Origin: Bacteroidota bacterium
GTDB lineage: Bacteria > Bacteroidota > Bacteroidia > AKYH767-A > OLB10
NCBI GenBank assembly: GCA_016722525.1
Contig: JADKJB010000004.1
Location: 62,001-126,000, forward strand
Direction of reading: 5' to 3'
Length of the DNA stretch: 64,000 nt
The notes under the pieces were generated by a model. The model saw only the letters and a list, made by a program, of their open reading frames with translations. It had not been told where the DNA came from and searched no databases. Shown piece after piece: positions 47,703-57,259 of the stretch. Numbering within the stretch: the first letter of the stretch is position 1; every line of letters starts with the position of its first letter. The position numbers and the translations under genes are program-made.

Positions 47703-48878
47703 GTGAAAACAACTCCTGAAGTCTTTGATTTTGCAATAGTGGGTGCCGGCGCTGCCGGGTTGCACCTTGCCCAGGCTATGATGGAGGATTCTTTTTTTAG
47801 AAATAAAAAAATTCTAATCATTGATAAGGCAGCAAAGGATGTGAATGATAAGACCTGGTGCTATTGGGAAACGGGTAAAGGTAAATGGGATAAAATAGCT
47901 CATAAAATATGGGAAAAGGGTTATTTTGTCACCAACAATCGCTATCAGCTTTTAGAGATGGGTCCTTTCAAGTATAAGATGCTGCGGGCAATTGATTTTT
48001 ACAACCATGCCAAACAACAAATTTTATTGCAAGCCAATTTTAAATGGGTTCAGGAGGAGGTATTAAATATAGTAGATGGAGCTAATGTTAAAATCGAATG
48101 TGAGAAACATTCGTTTCAGGCAATTCATGTTTTCGATAGTCGAATTGATAAAGAGTTTTTTCAAAATAAAGACTCTTCTATTCGCATTTTACAGCACTTC
48201 AAAGGTTGGATGATTGAAACCGTTTCGGATGTGTTTAATCCGGATGAATTTGTTATGATGGATTTTCGTTTGAAGTGGAAGGAAAGTGCAAGTTTTACTT
48301 ATGTGTTGCCAACATCAAAGCGAAAAGCACTTGTGGAATTTACTTTGTTCACTCCTGAGTTGATTAACGATGCTGATTATGATCTCATGCTGAAATCATA
48401 TGTTGAAAATATTCTTAAAGTAAAAGATTATAAAATCACAGAAGTAGAGCAAGGTGTTATTCCAATGACTAATTACCCTTTTCATAAAAAGAGTTCAGCT
48501 TATATAACTAAAATAGGCACAGCAGGTTCATGGGTAAAGCCTTCATCAGGATATTCTTTTAAAAATTCTGAACGTTTTGCTGCTAAAGTTGTGAGCAACA
48601 TTAAAAATGGAAGAGTGCCCTCTAAAGGCATTGGAACAAACAGGCACAGAAAATACGATTCGATTTTTCTGGATGTTCTAAAAAATAAAAATGAATTGGG
48701 AGAAAAAATATTTACAGCAATGTATTTAAAAAATCCTGCCTATAGAATTTTTAGGTTTTTGGATGAGAAAACGACCTTGGCAGAAGATTTAAAAATTATT
48801 GCTTCATTTGAATCGGCGCCTTTTATAGCTTCGTTTTTTAATGTTGTAAAAAAAAGTAAAATTGTTTCCGGATTTTAG
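47703..48878 (+). CDS. Lycopene cyclase family protein
   Basis: A 391-aa flavoprotein of the CrtY/lycopene beta-cyclase family, which closes the ends of lycopene to make beta-carotene. The start is GTG at 47703. FDFAIVGAGAAGLHLAQAM is the dinucleotide-binding fold; DKTWCYWETGKGKWD, EVEQGVIPMTNYPF and IGTAGSWVKPSSGYSFKNS are the family motifs. The catalytic-region glutamates are present. No crtB, crtI or crtZ gene lies within the window, so it is separated from the rest of the carotenoid pathway. ispH at 23.4 kb supplies the precursors. Confidence 0.87.
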   Translation: MKTTPEVFDFAIVGAGAAGLHLAQAMMEDSFFRNKKILIIDKAAKDVNDKTWCYWETGKGKWDKIAHKIWEKGYFVTNNRYQLLEMGPFKYKMLRAIDFYNHAKQQILLQANFKWVQEEVLNIVDGANVKIECEKHSFQAIHVFDSRIDKEFFQNKDSSIRILQHFKGWMIETVSDVFNPDEFVMMDFRLKWKESASFTYVLPTSKRKALVEFTLFTPELINDADYDLMLKSYVENILKVKDYKITEVEQGVIPMTNYPFHKKSSAYITKIGTAGSWVKPSSGYSFKNSERFAAKVVSNIKNGRVPSKGIGTNRHRKYDSIFLDVLKNKNELGEKIFTAMYLKNPAYRIFRFLDEKTTLAEDLKIIASFESAPFIASFFNVVKKSKIVSGF

Positions 48879-48927
48879 GCTGGAAATGACTCTCAACATT
48901 TCTGGATCAATAAATATTTATTTCCAT

Positions 48928-49791
48928 TTAGTTTAATGGGGGAGCAGGCTTTACTTTCCACAATCTGAAGTAAGTTCCTAAAACGATATTTGATTGAAAG
49001 AAAAAAAATTGTTGATGAGCAACATCATTTTTGTTTGCAGTGATCCTGATATCAGGCAGATTGATAAAACCACCCTTCACTTCGCCTTGAATAAAGAAAT
49101 GCTCCCTGAAAGTGATATTCATACCTAATACTGTTGAAATTCCATAACCGGAAACATGGAATTCATCATTTCGGGCGTTTCCTAAAATTGTGACATCGCT
49201 CTTAGGAAATAAAAATCCCATCCCAAAACCCTGAATTACATTTACATCAAATTTTCCCATGTTGTATTTTCTTAAATTGAGTAAATTATTTTGATGCCGC
49301 ATTTCAATATTGATGTAATTCAATCCATCGGTATGTTCCATTAATAGAAAATTAGGATTAATTTCAATTTCTTCATTGTTATATACTCCGTTGTAATCTG
49401 TGGCAGTGTTTTTAATAGTACCCGAAATAGCCACATTCTGATATTGAGTGACAACATATTTCATGTGATCAAAGCCCATTGAAATACTCCAATTATTTTT
49501 AAGAAAGTAGCCTACTCTGAAGTTAGTTTGTGGAATTGTGAACGCACCTGGATTCAAAAAGGGGTCAATAGCAAACTTTCTCTGCTTGTCGTGGGCTTCT
49601 ACATCACGTAAAGTGAAATTGAAATCCGCAGAAGTAAAATGTATGTCAGATTTCGTATACCAGTCACGGTTCCAGCCCCAATAGAAATAAAACTTTTGAT
49701 GATTATTTTTAGGGGGAAATATTGTGGTTTGTTGTGAGAAAGTAGTTGTTGCTACGCAAATTAGTAATGAAACTATCAAGTACTTTCTCAT
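48928..49791 (-). CDS. Outer-membrane beta-barrel protein of unknown function
   Basis: A 287-aa protein with a signal peptide (MRKYLIVSLLICVATTTFSQ). The body is rich in alternating aromatic beta-strands: FYFYWGWNRDWYTKSDIHFTSADF, FRVGYFLKNNWSISMGFDHMKYV, LNYINIEMRHQNNLL, INLPDIRITA. It ends with an aromatic-flanked strand (VLGTYFRLWKVKP). This pattern fits an outer-membrane barrel without a plug domain. No named family can be assigned safely. It stands alone, convergent with the lycopene cyclase gene and followed upstream by a 700-base gap. Confidence 0.75.
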   Translation of the reverse strand: MRKYLIVSLLICVATTTFSQQTTIFPPKNNHQKFYFYWGWNRDWYTKSDIHFTSADFNFTLRDVEAHDKQRKFAIDPFLNPGAFTIPQTNFRVGYFLKNNWSISMGFDHMKYVVTQYQNVAISGTIKNTATDYNGVYNNEEIEINPNFLLMEHTDGLNYINIEMRHQNNLLNLRKYNMGKFDVNVIQGFGMGFLFPKSDVTILGNARNDEFHVSGYGISTVLGMNITFREHFFIQGEVKGGFINLPDIRITANKNDVAHQQFFFFQSNIVLGTYFRLWKVKPAPPLN

Positions 49792-50494
49792 AACTCTCAG
49801 TTATAAATTGTAAATTATTTGTGCTTTTTCAGGGTTTAAAATTACTTCTTTTGAAATGAGTTATCAATATAAATTTATTGTGCTCGTAGTGCTCTTTTCA
49901 ACAAAGATCTGTTCCTTGAGCCAACTGTTAGAATAGTGGGATTAATTCTCCGAAATTTATTGGCATTTAAAAAATATGCCACTTAGGCCTTGAGTTATTT
50001 AAAGCGTTGATATGTAGTGATTTAATTGTTTTTTATATAGTTCGATTTATATTTTATTGCATTAGAAATTTTTAGGTTTTGTGCATCAATTAGTTAATCC
50101 TGTATTTCTATAATTTCCACATGTGGTAAGTAATCACTTATTGTTGATAATACAAATCAACGGGCCATGGAATTGTTTGCTGCTATGCTGAAACTGGCAG
50201 ATGATGATTTTAAAAAAGTGGAGTTTATAGATGGTCGTCAAATGGAATCAACAAGAATTTGAGAAAAGCAATCTGGCTCGTGTTTATGGTTCAACAGATC
50301 ATATATAGTGCCTTGAGGCAATATGCTTGCAACTGACTTTATCATATCAGGAGGAAGGGCATGACGTCATTTTAATACTAAGAGCTATTGAGAGCAGTGT
50401 AGTGATGATGAAAAAACTTAAGTGACTGCTATATATTTAAAAAGGGTACAATACGGTGTTCACCGAACTGTACCCTTTGAAGAAAATAATACGC
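49792..50494. other. Gene-poor stretch of about 700 bases
   Basis: No open frame long enough to trust. A short plus-strand frame from 50167 (MELFAAMLKLADDDFKKVEF, 31 codons) reads like a piece of coding sequence and stops at a TGA; what follows to 50420 has several stops in all frames. It may be the remnant of a small gene. The only clear structure is the hairpin at 50441-50478. Confidence 0.5.
50441..50478 (-). terminator. Two-part hairpin terminator of the Omp28-like gene
   Basis: The outer stem aaagggtaca / tgtaccctttt-type pairing (10 bp) encloses an inner stem cggtg / caccg with a two-base loop. On the minus strand it is followed by TTTAAATAT. It lies 16 bases after the stop of the gene at 50495. 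Confidence 0.75.
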
Positions 50495-51562
50495 TTACTT
50501 TGTAATCATTAACTTAAGGGTTTTGCGGTTGCCATTGCTGGATGTTACTGAAACAAAATACAAGCCTGAATTCAAACTGCCACCCTGATTAATTTCAAAC
50601 TGATTTTCAGTTTCAGTCAGTTTTCCCTCAAAAACAGTTTGAACCTGTTTACCTAACTGATCAAATATTTCTATAGTAACATTTTCGTTAGTCTTATTCT
50701 TTACAATAAGATTAACAGACTCTCCTGCACCGGCTGCATTGGGATAAAGGAATGAATTGAAAGAAGTGGCCTCATTTTCATTGATTCCTGTTGGAGTCAC
50801 CACTTTGTATGCATTTACATATTCATAATCGGTTCCCACCTTTTTCCAAATAACAGTAAATACGTTTACGTTAGCAGGAATCCAGGCAGCATTTAATTTA
50901 TAAGAAAAGGAATTGGTGAATTCTGTGTTAGCAGTTACAGGTCCATTCACAATTAAATCACCCATCACATTAGGGCTAACGGAAACGCGCATAGGTTGTT
51001 TATGGACTGCAGTGTTTCCAATTCCATTCTGGTATTTAATTACGTTGCTTTCAGATAAATATACACCAAGATAATATTCACCTGTTGTATTTTGGAAAAA
51101 TTTCACTTTAGTATCAATATACAAAGTGTCGTTAGAAAGATTGGTATTAAAACCTGCGTTCACAACCGGAGAAAGATTGGATATAGAATCGATCACTGCA
51201 AATACACGGTTTTTAGTACTGGTTGTGTATATGCCGCCGGAAGTGGAGTATTGGGTTTCATTTTTTCCATTCACATAAAAAGCAGGAGTACTGCTCACCA
51301 AATCAAAATAGGAATACATGGTTGCAGCATTGGGGGAATACAACTGACTGGTGGTACTATTGTGCAATTCAAAAATGACTGCTACATCTTTTTTTGCTAC
51401 CCAAATATCATTGAATAACGTCCAACCCCAGGTTCCACATGGGTTGCACCAGGTCGCTGTTTTTTTCGACATAAGTGCCATTTGCTTTTGCTCCACATTT
51501 TGGGCACTTAGATTTAAAACATAAAAAGTAAAAATAATAAACAGGTAGTTAGTTTTTTTCAT
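50495..51562 (-). CDS. Omp28-like secreted protein with thioredoxin-like CxxC and T9SS type A CTD
   Basis: A 355-aa protein with a signal peptide (MKKTNYLFIIFTFYVLNLSAQ). An Omp28-related/thioredoxin-like region follows: MALMSKKTATWCNPCGTWGW contains the CxxC motif, then LHNSTTSQLYSPNAATM and TPAFYVNGKNE. The middle resembles a beta-sandwich (GVYLSESNVIKYQNGIGN, HKQPMRVSVSP). The last about 80 residues are a type A CTD (SFLYPNAAGAGESVNLIV, IEIFDQLGKQVQTVFEG, LNSGLYFVSVTSSNG, KTLKLMITK). It is a cell-surface or secreted protein; a redox role is suggested only by the CxxC. Transcription ends at the hairpin downstream. Confidence 0.88.
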   Translation of the reverse strand: MKKTNYLFIIFTFYVLNLSAQNVEQKQMALMSKKTATWCNPCGTWGWTLFNDIWVAKKDVAVIFELHNSTTSQLYSPNAATMYSYFDLVSSTPAFYVNGKNETQYSTSGGIYTTSTKNRVFAVIDSISNLSPVVNAGFNTNLSNDTLYIDTKVKFFQNTTGEYYLGVYLSESNVIKYQNGIGNTAVHKQPMRVSVSPNVMGDLIVNGPVTANTEFTNSFSYKLNAAWIPANVNVFTVIWKKVGTDYEYVNAYKVVTPTGINENEATSFNSFLYPNAAGAGESVNLIVKNKTNENVTIEIFDQLGKQVQTVFEGKLTETENQFEINQGGSLNSGLYFVSVTSSNGNRKTLKLMITK

Positions 51563-51806
51563 AGTTTTTGATTTTGTAATATTTTATAGGAAATTTAGTA
51601 TCAGATTGTAGATAAGAACACTCTAAAGATACAACAATTCGTTATCAATATATAGACTGTATTTTATTCAAGGCCATGAGAGGCTACAATCACTAAGGTG
51701 ATTTTTTAAGTAATTGAATATTAATAATATATGTAACTAATTGCTATCGGGATTTGATTTCTTTTTGATCTTCAGCTCATCAAAACAATTAATTTAATGT
51801 AACTGG

Positions 51807-52262
51807 TCATTTTTTATAATTTTTCTCGTAAAAATCCAGCCAGTCCTGGGGTGTCATTTTAGAAGCCAATTCGCCAATAAGTTTAAAGGGAATCTGATCC
51901 ATTTTTTTAAAACGCATACAACTTTTTCCCATATCCAATTTAGAGGTATTGTTTTTTTGATATTCAGTGGTAAACCATTTTAGCATTTCTGGCTTTGCAT
52001 ATAGTCCCATATGATAAATTGCAACAAAGTTTTTCTGTGATGCAATATTCATAAAAGGAACAGGAAGTTTAGGATTACAATGATAACCTGCAGGATATAA
52101 CTTATGAGGAATTACATATCCGATCATTCCATAACTCATCTCTTCTACAAAACCTTTAGGAAGATTTTTCTTTATGACTTTCCTGAGCTCTGAAATAGCT
52201 GTTTTTCTTTCTTCAGGCAGACTTTCAATATAAGCTTCTGGAGTAATTTCTTTTGATTGCAT
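51807..52262 (-). CDS. DUF1801 domain protein
   Basis: A 151-aa protein of the DUF1801 family. Typical pieces are TPEAYIESLPEERKTAISELRKVI, EEMSYGMIGYVIPH, PVPFMNIASQKNFVAIYHMGLY, and LDMGKSCMRFKKMDQIPFKLIGE. The family includes small phosphate-binding or iron-related proteins such as YdhG and the frataxin-like Fra, but no activity is assured here. It starts at 52262 with a promoter element 36 bases before and stands alone on the minus strand. Normal length, no anomalies. Confidence 0.87.
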   Translation of the reverse strand: MQSKEITPEAYIESLPEERKTAISELRKVIKKNLPKGFVEEMSYGMIGYVIPHKLYPAGYHCNPKLPVPFMNIASQKNFVAIYHMGLYAKPEMLKWFTTEYQKNNTSKLDMGKSCMRFKKMDQIPFKLIGELASKMTPQDWLDFYEKNYKK

Positions 52263-52621
52263 GAGTTGATTTATTGAAGTGTTTTATTGCAATAAAAACA
52301 AAGTTAATAATTGTTGATTCAAAATGAAATGAATGAAAAATGGATTCCATACAAATTGCTACTTAATAAAACTTAAGCCAAAGGCATTAATTTGTTGAAA
52401 TTCACTGAGTAAAGTAAGAGTTTTGGTGTTTTAGTCTAATTAGGTAGTGAAACAAAGTATTTTTGTAAAGACCGTTTTTTTTGATTTTCTTTGTAATCCT
52501 TAAATAGCCAAAATATTTCACGGGGAATTCGCCCGGCTGGCTAGAGCGTAACGACGTACGTCGGAAAGTCTGACGAATCGTTCATATTAAGAATTAGCAG
52601 TACCAGTAGCCACTTAAATAC
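52263..52621. other. Intergenic region between DUF1801 and tRNA-Ala
   Basis: Contains TAACTTTG on the minus strand (52299-52306), the likely promoter of the DUF1801 gene, and TATTTTTG on the plus strand (52458-52465), a likely promoter for the tRNA transcript. A tRNA-like remnant lies at 52522-52592. No coding frame. Confidence 0.55.
52522..52592 (+). pseudogene. tRNA-like remnant
   Basis: The 5' portion ggggaattcgcccggctgg continues with ctagagcg, closely matching the 5' half of the intact tRNA-Ala 30 bases downstream, with a shared D-arm of 13 bases (gctggctagagcg). The anticodon region (acgacgtacgtcgg) and the rest no longer fold as a tRNA, and no matching acceptor 3' strand is present. 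Confidence 0.4.
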
Positions 52622-52696
<75 letters not shown>

Positions 52697-52699
52697 AAA

Positions 52700-52736
52700 A
52701 AAGGCCCGATAATTGTTTTTATCGGGCTTTTAATTT
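52700..52736 (+). terminator. Terminator after tRNA-Ala
   Basis: Hairpin with arms cccgataa and ttatcggg, flanked by A-run and T-run (gcttttaatttt), starting five bases after the tRNA. Confidence 0.85.
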
Positions 52737-52752
52737 TATAAAACGGCTTCAG

Positions 52753-53060
52753 TTATTTTAGCTCCCTTTTCAAACTATCCCAGGCACCACCATTGTAAGC
52801 GTCAATTCCGCTTGATTTAAGTATTTCCCTCGCCATGGCACTTCTTGCTCCACTTCGGCAACATGTGATCACAATTCTTCCCTCTTTTTTAATTTGCTAA
52901 CTTGTTCGGCGATTTTATTTACCGGAATATTTATCGATCCTTTGATGTGTCCGCTTTTGTATTCCTCCGGTGTTCTGACATCTACAATCAGTGCACCATT
53001 TTCAAACAACGTTTTAAAATTTGCTTTGGTTCCGAAAATACTTTTTATAAATTTTATCAT
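52753..53060 (-). CDS. Rhodanese-like sulfurtransferase, one frame break
   Basis: About 102 aa once joined. The first frame (52869-53060) gives NGALIVDVRTPEEYKSGHIKGSINIPVNKI. After one base is restored near 52880 the rest reads RIVITCCRSGARSAMAREIL and NGGAWDSLKREL. The active-site loop CRSGARS has the catalytic Cys of single-domain rhodaneses, preceded by a second Cys. Such small enzymes move sulfane sulfur to thiols or cyanide. A second rhodanese gene lies 115 bases upstream on the same strand, so the two are likely paralogues. Confidence 0.85.
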
Positions 53061-53174
53061 ATTTCTTTATTAAAAATTGGGTAATATGTTGAGGTGATAA
53101 TCAGGTATTAGGAGACACAGTTCTTTAGGGTTAGCTTTGTAATTGTTAAACCCGGAACCCTTTTTCGTCATCCT

Positions 53175-53456
53175 TCAATTCCTGTTTATTATAGTTTTCA
53201 GGCTTCCTATTCCTCCACCGTCAAAAACTTCAATACCTTGATTTTTCAAATAAGTGGTGGCCTGATTACTTCTTGCACCGGAGCGACAGAAAACAATTAT
53301 AGGTGTTTTCATTGATTTAAATTCATCCAATCTGGTGGGAACGGTATGAAGAGGAATATTTAAAGCGCCTTTGATAGTTTCTTCCTCAAATTCTTCGCAA
53401 CTCCTTACATCAACGAGTGTAACATTTTGGTTATTTAATAATTCTTCAATTTTCAT
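53175..53456 (-). CDS. Single-domain rhodanese-like protein
   Basis: A 93-aa domain with NQNVTLVDVRSCEEFEEETIKGALNIPLHTV and the active-site loop VFCRSGARSNQATTYL, ending DGGGIGSLKTII. All rhodanese features are present, and the length is that of a stand-alone domain. It is similar to the rhodanese gene just downstream (shared CRSGARS and GGxxSL), pointing to tandem duplication. No signal peptide, so cytoplasmic. A role in sulfur transfer is inferred from the family only. Confidence 0.88.
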   Translation of the reverse strand: MKIEELLNNQNVTLVDVRSCEEFEEETIKGALNIPLHTVPTRLDEFKSMKTPIIVFCRSGARSNQATTYLKNQGIEVFDGGGIGSLKTIINRN

Positions 53457-53593
53457 GATCTTATTTTATTTATACTGCAAAGATGCATCTTGAAGAAGGT
53501 TCATTTCAGTAACTTTTGTTACCCAGGAAAAGAAATATATTAAAAAGAACGTGTAAGCACTGAATTTGCAGATTCATTATTGCAGTAAATTCA

Positions 53594-55960
53594 CTAAAAT
53601 ACACCCTGATTCATAAATGTTTTTTTATAATAGGACTTAAGTGATTCACTGCTTCTTTGAAATACAAATGCTAAAAACTCCAGATCGTTAGTTTGAGCAA
53701 CTGCTTCTCTGAAAATAGTTATTTCCGGTTCCAGCCAGTTTTCATAAGAACGAGGATGGGTCAATCTGTGCTGCAGGATGTACTCATTGTTGATAGTAGA
53801 AGTGGGCCGATTTAATGGTAAGCCGGAAATAAGGAAGGGAAGTTGATTACGGGTAATTTCTGGGATATTGTTATAGATCTCATCAGTGAAAAAAGTGTCT
53901 GCCTGATGTTTGGTTTTTGTTTCAATGTGATCGGCGAAAACGTTTTTTAGTTTTAAGGATAAGTCTTTGTGCTTGATGTTGTTTTTAAGAATACCAAAGA
54001 ATGGGAGGGTAGTGACTTTTTCGGGGAAGTCAATTTTATCGGAACCCAAAAGTATTTTTGTAAGCGTGTGATGTGTTACTCTTAAGTCTTTCGCTTGCAT
54101 AGTTTGAATGAACTCCAATAGTTTATCCAAAGCTAAAATTTCAGGAACATTGACTTTTGCCGTTCTATGGTCTGAACCTTTTTCAATTGTTATCAAATCC
54201 AGAAACAGGTTTCCGTACTTATTGAATTTATTTTGAGATACCCCTTGAATGGACAGCATTTCACCTTCGGTGAGTGGTAAATGCGCCACCATTTCGTGCA
54301 AAGTTTTATCGGTAAATATAATGTAAGGAGGCATTCCTTCCCGATCTGCAATTTTCTTCCTTAGTGCCCTGAGTTTATCGAATAAATCATCTTCAGCTTC
54401 ACTTAAATAGTCCAAATGTTCTTCATCAAATACGTGATGATGTGCGGGTCTGCTTTCAACAATTTCAACCTTTTTGGTTCCCTTTCACCACGTTCATCCC
54501 GTAAGGAGTAACTTTAAGCGAAAAGCCATCATCATAAGCTATTTCTATCAAACCGAGTTGAAGGAATTGCAGCAAATAGCCCTGCCATGTTTCAAACGAA
54601 TGTTCTTTGCCTAAACCAAATGTTTTGATGTGCTGATAACCTTTCTCCAAAAGCTCGGCATTCTGAGACCCTCTCAGAATATAAATGAGCATATTAATAC
54701 CAATGCACTCACCGCTGCGTATAAGTGCACTGAGTGCTTTTTGAGCTGCCGTGGTGCCATCACTCACTTTTGGTGGATCAGAACATACATCACAATTTTT
54801 GCAGTTGCGATTAAAGTTATCGCCAAAATAATTAAGTAATATTCTTCGCCGGCATACTCTGGCTTCGGCATATTGCTGTATCCTGAGTAATTTTTCTCTA
54901 TTTATTTCAGGCTGTCCGCTCTCTTCAGCGAATTTGGAAAGCAACACTAAATCACCCACACTATAAAATAGTACCGTATCACTGTTTAATCCATCGCGAC
55001 CGGCCCTGCCAATTTCCTGGTAATAACTTTCCATATTCTTGGGCAGGTTGTAATGGATAATCCAGCGAATGTTAGATTTATCAATGCCCATCCCAAATGC
55101 AATGGTGGCACATATTATTTTAACGTCATCTTTTATGAATGCTTCCTGTACTTTGCTCCTTTCATCTGATGGCATGCCGGCATGGTAATAGGCGGCATCA
55201 ATTCCGGCTGCAATCAGAAATGCAGCTACTTCTTCGGTTTTTTTTCGTGACAAACAATAAACAATCCCTGACTGCCCTTTTCTTTGATTGATGAAACGAA
55301 GTACTTCAACATGCTTCTTTTTTTATTGAGTCCCGACATTACATCCAGTCGCAAATTCGGACGGTCAAATGAAGAGATAAACACTTCAGGATTCTCCAAT
55401 TCCAGTTGTGTAATAATATCTTTTCTGGTTGTTTTGTCGGCAGTAGCTGTGAGCGCAACAATCCCAATTCCGGGAAATTTTTCTTTTAAGATTTTTAATT
55501 TGGTATATTCTGGTCTGAAGTCGTGACCCCACTGTGAAACGCAATGTGCCTCATCAATTGCAATCATGGATATGTTGATGAGCGGCAGCAGTGTATCGCA
55601 AATTGAAAGCGCCTTTTCCGGAGAAATATAAAGCAGCTTTATTTCTCCGTTGATGCAATCTTGGGTAATTCGTTCTTCCTCTGCAGGTGAGAGGGAACTG
55701 TTAAGAAATGCAGCTGCTACTCCATTTGCATGAAGACTTTCAACTTGATCTTTCATTAATGCAATTAAAGGTGAAATAACAAGAGCTGTGCCTGTTAAAA
55801 GTAATGCCGGCACCTGAAAGCAAATAGATTTTCCACCGCCGGTCGGCATTAATACCAGAACATTTCTTTGTTCTAAAACAGCCTGAATTATTTCCAGTTG
55901 CAGCGGACGAAATTGATCGTAACCGAAATAATGTTTGAGAATTTTGTGAGTTGGATCCAT
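53594..55960 (-). CDS. recQ: ATP-dependent DNA helicase RecQ, two frame breaks
   Basis: A 3'-5' helicase for recombination repair, 788 aa after joining three frames. The helicase core shows FGYDQFRPLQLEIIQAVL, the Walker A MPTGGGKSICFQVPAL, ISPLIALMKDQV, and IAIDEAHCVSQWGHDFRPEY. The second RecA lobe begins GIVYCLSRKKTEEVA and includes YYQEIGRAGRDG. A zinc cluster (CRRRILLNYFGDNFNRNCKNCDVC) and an HRDC domain (about residues 610-690) follow. One base is lost from an eight-A run near 55325 and one gained in an A-run near 54475. The start at 55960 (MDPTHKILKHYFGYDQF) is chosen because the promoter lies just upstream of it. Confidence 0.93.
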
Positions 55961-56004
55961 TTTGAAAAGTTTTATTAAGTTAGAAAAATGATAAAAATTC
56001 AATG

Positions 56005-56012
56005 CAAATATA
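56005..56012 (-). promoter_or_regulatory. -7 promoter element of recQ
   Basis: TATATTTG on the minus strand, 44 bases before the chosen ATG at 55960; it leaves only about 3 bases before the ATG at 56002. Confidence 0.5.
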
Positions 56013-56120
56013 TTGATTTTACAATCCTCAATTATTCGAATCCACCCGTAAAAGTAGTTTTGTTGATAAATTTTATTTAGAATTATTCTAAATAAAATTG
56101 CACTTTGAGGTGAACTTATT

Positions 56121-56128
56121 TACTTTTG
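56121..56128 (+). promoter_or_regulatory. -7 promoter element of the cysteine-protein/hemerythrin-like pair
   Basis: TACTTTTG, 96 bases before the ATG at 56225. Confidence 0.4.
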
Positions 56129-56224
56129 TGGGTACGCAGGTTGATGGATATGTAAGTATAACTTATTAAAATTCATTGATATATGTTAAAAATACAATTA
56201 GTATACCTTAATTTAATTTAATCC

Positions 56225-56539
56225 ATGTGTGACTATAAGGTACTTTATAAAGATAGTTCTGGGTATGTGGTTAAATGTGAGAGTTGCAATAGTTTGCAAT
56301 TGGCTTTTGGAAATGTGTCATTCCCTATTAAAGAATCAGATTTTGTAATTTTGTACTCGGTGGTTGAACGAGAGTTGGAAAATAGGGTAGAAGATACCGA
56401 TCAGTTAATACGGAAAATTTATCTTGTTATTCCTGGAAGTAAAACAAGCTTGGTTTTTAACCTATTTGAACTTAAGAATTTCCAACATCTTTTGCAGGAA
56501 GCGCACTTGCAGAATGAAATAAATATTTTATTGCAATAA
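56225..56539 (+). CDS. Small cysteine-containing protein (possibly DUF6686 family)
   Basis: A 104-aa protein. The first half has Cys residues in a zinc-ribbon-like spacing: MCDYKVLYKDSSGYVVKCESCNSLQLAFGNVSF (CxxC at CESC, with C2 before it). The second half is helical (VERELENRVEDTDQLIRKI, FNLFELKNFQHLLQEAHL). I think it matches DUF6686, a small Bacteroidota family, but this rests on memory of the pattern. It is eight bases before the hemerythrin-like gene and is surely cotranscribed, which suggests a shared role in iron or redox control. Confidence 0.7.
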   Translation: MCDYKVLYKDSSGYVVKCESCNSLQLAFGNVSFPIKESDFVILYSVVERELENRVEDTDQLIRKIYLVIPGSKTSLVFNLFELKNFQHLLQEAHLQNEINILLQ

Positions 56540-56547
56540 TTCTATAA

Positions 56548-57243
56548 ATGGATCATTTATTAGTTAAACAACAGGTTTTACAACGTTACCAGTTTCCGTC
56601 TCTCAAAGATGGAGAAATGGAGAGCGACCAAAATTCAGACTTCATTGCTACATTGATTAAAGCTTTTGAAGATGATGGTAATTTTAAATATAGCGAATTT
56701 GATAAGTTCCCACTTGAAATCATCATTGATTACATTCGTCGCACGCACCGGTTATATCTTAATAAGTCCCTTCAGGAAATTGAACAGAGTATTGCTTTAC
56801 TTAATGATGCCTATTCAATAGGACACCCATTACTAGAAATGCTTAATGAGTTTTTTCTTGACTATAAAACAGAACTGGTGCTTCACGTCAAAGAAGGAAG
56901 ATCAGCAGTTGTTGCCCTACATTCTTTATTTGAATAGTGCAATGAATGATAGTTTCGATCAATATGATTTTTCAGACGGCAACAATCATTCACCATAGAC
57001 CAGTTCTTAAAGAACCATGAAGATAATGATGCCATACTTGAAGTTGTCAGGGAGAAAATCTCCATGTATGAACCACCGGTTGTAAATCGTTTTGTTTATC
57101 AGGTTTTGTTAAACCAATTGGAATTTTTTGGTCATGACTTAAAAATACATGGAAGGATCGAAGATCAGGTGTTGCTTCCAGCAGCGCTCAATATGGAGAA
57201 AAAACTCACTGAGATGCTTTCGGAAACGGCAATGATGAATTGA
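56548..57243 (+). CDS. Hemerythrin-domain protein (RIC/ScdA-like), two frame breaks
   Basis: About 231 aa after joining. A first part (56548-56937) carries RRTHRLYLNKSLQEIEQSI and IGHPLLEMLNEFFLDYKTELVLHVKEGR. The second, in the same reading phase but beyond two compensating breaks near 56936 and 56983, carries FLKNHEDNDAILEVVREKI and FFGHDLKIHGRIEDQVLLPAA. The His and Glu/Asp spacing (H...H...HxxxE, then HE..., HDLxxHxxxED) is that of di-iron hemerythrin-like proteins. RIC/ScdA proteins repair iron-sulfur centres after nitric oxide or oxidative damage, so this is the best guess. There is no ScdA N-terminal domain (with its conserved Cys) here. Confidence 0.75.
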
Positions 57244-57259
57244 TTCCGAATTCCTTTTT

